DNA from: Penium margaritaceum
Lineage: Eukaryota > Streptophyta > Zygnematophyceae > Desmidiales > Peniaceae
Length of the DNA: 32,503 nucleotides
Direction: 5' to 3'
NCBI GenBank assembly: GCA_023375785.1
Contig: SZWC01000083.1
Coordinates: 190,010 to 222,512 of the forward strand
The position numbers were made by a program, and so were the translations under genes. Position 1 is the first letter of the stretch. The number at the start of each line of letters is the position of its first letter. Below the pieces are notes generated by a model that worked only from the letters and a program-made list of their open reading frames with translations, was not told the origin of the DNA and did no database searches. This document shows positions 30,912 through 32,503 of this stretch, in pieces.

Positions 30912-30920
30912 AATCTGTTA
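30912..30920. repeat. Target-site duplication of MULE-2, right copy
   Basis: aatctgtta is identical to 25069-25077. Confidence 0.95.
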
Positions 30921-30954
30921 AAAAATTAAATATATGCCAGACATGCCCATGACG

Positions 30955-31137
30955 GACACTAACCGAGGGCATAGCTGTCATTTCAATTTGGACCATGGAC
31001 GTGGCTGTCATTTCGTTTTCCACAATGGACACCGCTGCCATCTCTTGTTCGATTATGGACACCGCCGTCTTTTCGTTTTCGAGTATGGACACCGCTGATC
31101 TATCGACCCAAACGATGGGTATATTACAATACCACCC
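30955..31137. repeat. MULE-1 right terminal inverted repeat with 30-bp phased array
   Basis: atggacaccg-type words start at 30965 (degenerate), 30995, 31025, 31055, 31085 and 31115, 30 bases apart, with tttcgttttc spacers that mirror the aaaacgaaa spacers of the left end. Confidence 0.9.
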
Positions 31138-31146
31138 GACAGGATA
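31138..31146. repeat. Target-site duplication of MULE-1, right copy
   Basis: gacaggata is identical to 11132-11140. Confidence 0.95.
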
Positions 31147-31450
31147 ATGCTAGGATTTTCCTGGTTGGCTGATTTTCTGAGTAACAAGCCTCACAAAGCT
31201 GACGTGAGGCTAGAACTATGAGGGGTCTTAGTGTCAGAAACCGGGGTGCGGTTCCAACGTTGCTCAACGGGTCTTCAGTGCTAACGCCTATGTTTTGAGC
31301 GGGTTCTGAGTCTAAGCGTGAGCTTTCTGGTCGCCTCACGCTATGTTTCTGGCAGTTGAAGACAAGTGCGAGAAAGTCACTTTTGCAAAGGGAAGAACGC
31401 GATTTTGCATTAGTTCTTTAACATGGAAATGATCTGAACATTTGTAGGGC
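31147..31450 (+). mobile_element. LTR-B, right part
   Basis: Directly after the MULE-1 target duplication, the sequence resumes the copia-2-type LTR: a ctagg word, tttctgagtaacaag, a caaagct, a gctagaac and aggggtct occur in the same order as at 24545-24630. Similarity fades after about 31250. The right end and primer site were not found, so 31450 is estimated from LTR length. Confidence 0.65.
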
Positions 31451-32503
31451 TAGTCATGAGCTCACCACCGCACCAAACCGTGCACGATTCGGATCACCGT
31501 AGCTCCCTCTACGTCAGCCGAAGCGCAGCACCCCAAACCAACCGCTCAGTCGGCAGGGCGCACCACGTCGCCCGTCGAGGCGCCTTCACACATCAAGGAC
31601 CCATCAAAACGCCATTCCGGAGGCGCAGATGTCCCTACGCGTAGTGGCGGCGCCCCTCGCACCTTTGGGGTCTGTTTCGATGAGTTAATCATCGAGTTTG
31701 GTGATGGGGATTGATTTGGGTCAAAACCTGGTCGCGGACCTCTAGTCAGAATTTTGACCAAGTCCCTGAGTAACAAACTCTGTTACTGAGTTCGGACTCC
31801 GAGCCAGGATTTTGGCTAACTGTATTACTGAGTTCGGACTCTGAGCCAGGATTTTGGCTAAGTACCTCAGTAACAAACTGCACTCCTGAAATCCGGCGGA
31901 TCATCCACCGGACGCCTCGGCAGCTCTTCTGGAGCAAAATCCTCAGATGGCATTTTGTTACTCGTTCCGGTCAATTATTCACCGGAAGTCGAACCGCGGC
32001 CGGCTCCTAGAGCCGCTGCATACACTCCAACTTTGGAAGCCCATACCTCCCTCGTTACTAGTCCGATTCCGGTGAAACAACTTCCACCAGATTTAGCGAC
32101 TCGTCAGCTTTCAGGGGCAATCCTCCATTTTAAGATCCGAGCAATCCTCGAGTCGCCAGATCCGTCGACAAGGATTTTCCTCTCTCTGGCGGCTCGTCGG
32201 CGCCTCCCGGTGCCGCACTTGGGCATGGAGAGAGGCAGTCTTCAACACTTAGTTGGTTGCTCATTCTGAGAAGATGCAAGGAAGCTTCCTAGCAACACTC
32301 CCGTTGACCAGGCGTCAGTGCCTGATCAGACGGTGACGACAGTCACAAGTCGTGCACGCAACAGCAAGAGTTTGGCTAGGGGACACAAGGCAAAGTGTCT
32401 GAATGCTTCAATAGCATTTGCAGAGAGAGATAAAAAATGACAGGTCCATGGCCTAAATACCTGCCGCGGCGCACAGCGGGTGTCGCACGCGGCGGTCCAA
32501 GAG
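31451..32503. other. Unclassified right-edge sequence
   Basis: Only short ORFs are present: 31456-31644 (62 aa, starts MSSPPHQTVHDSD) and 31955-32269 (104 aa, starts MLLVPVNYSPEVEP). Neither has a motif I recognise. The shared word gagtaacaaactc (31768 and in the copia-2 LTR) hints at a relationship with the LTR family. It may be internal sequence of the LTR-B element. Nothing further is seen from 32270 to the end. Confidence 0.35.
31783..31866 (+). repeat. Two-copy 42-bp tandem repeat
   Basis: ttactgagttcggactc followed by gagccaggattttggctaa begins at 31783 and at 31825, with one substitution. Flanking copies of gagtaacaaact / cagtaacaaact bracket the pair. Confidence 0.85.

Larger units (their letters stand above)
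11141..31137 (-). mobile_element. MULE-1, Mutator-like DNA transposon carrying nested copia-2 and MULE-2
   Basis: The termini are GGGCACAAATACAG... on the left and, reverse-complemented, GGGTGGTATTGTAA... on the right. Both lead into GGTCGATAKATCAGCGGTG and inverted 30-bp arrays. MULE-1's own sequence is 11141-16344, 24851-25077 and 30921-31137, about 5.6 kb after removal of the two insertions; MULE-2 is 5.8 kb. The transposase is on the minus strand, and ORF2 (plus) and ORF3 (minus) lie at the left. The copy is defective: lost start codon, a catalytic Asp changed, frameshifts and stops. Confidence 0.9.

Overview
This window is a transposon graveyard from a land-plant-lineage genome (a streptophyte; a charophyte alga or early land plant would fit, but nothing fixes the species). 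The evidence is Ty1/copia elements primed by plant-type initiator tRNA-Met (TGGTATCAGAGC), plant MuDR-type MULE transposases with a GT-AG intron, and nonsense codons consistent with decay of methylated CAG/CTG sites. I found no host gene, tRNA, rRNA, CRISPR array or bacterial-style operon.

Layout. Positions 1-2474 hold part of a minus-strand copia element: primer site at 1308-1319, LTR to its right and a repeat-rich leader to its left. Positions 2475-10581 are a degenerate plus-strand copia element (copia-A) whose 3' LTR is cut off by a different LTR (LTR-B) starting at 10582. LTR-B is split by a ~20 kb MULE insertion, MULE-1 (11141-31137), flanked by a perfect 9-bp duplication gacaggata, and resumes at 31147. 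MULE-1 is itself interrupted twice: by a second copia element (copia-2, 16345-24850) and by MULE-2 (25078-30911), a sister element flanked by a perfect 9-bp duplication aatctgtta. The order of events is therefore copia-A, then LTR-B, then MULE-1, then copia-2 and MULE-2 (relative order of the last two unknown). Positions 31451-32503 are probably internal sequence of the LTR-B element or an unrelated repeat; I could not classify them.

The most informative part is the pair of MULEs. Both have the same plan: a terminal array of 30-bp repeats held in exact register, a plus-strand small ORF (ORF2), a minus-strand small ORF (ORF3), a minus-strand transposase, and an inverted 30-bp array at the other end. 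MULE-2 keeps an 817-codon transposase frame (one 98-bp intron, four nonsense codons, no frameshift seen), with an NLS, MuDR-type DNA-binding domain, DDE domain, degenerate SWIM finger, AT-hook-like motif, CCHC knuckle and polyglutamate tail. ORF2 and ORF3 are frame-conserved between the two copies and resemble no family I know.

An assembly artefact lies at 10576-10936: 180 bp is repeated exactly on both sides of a single N.
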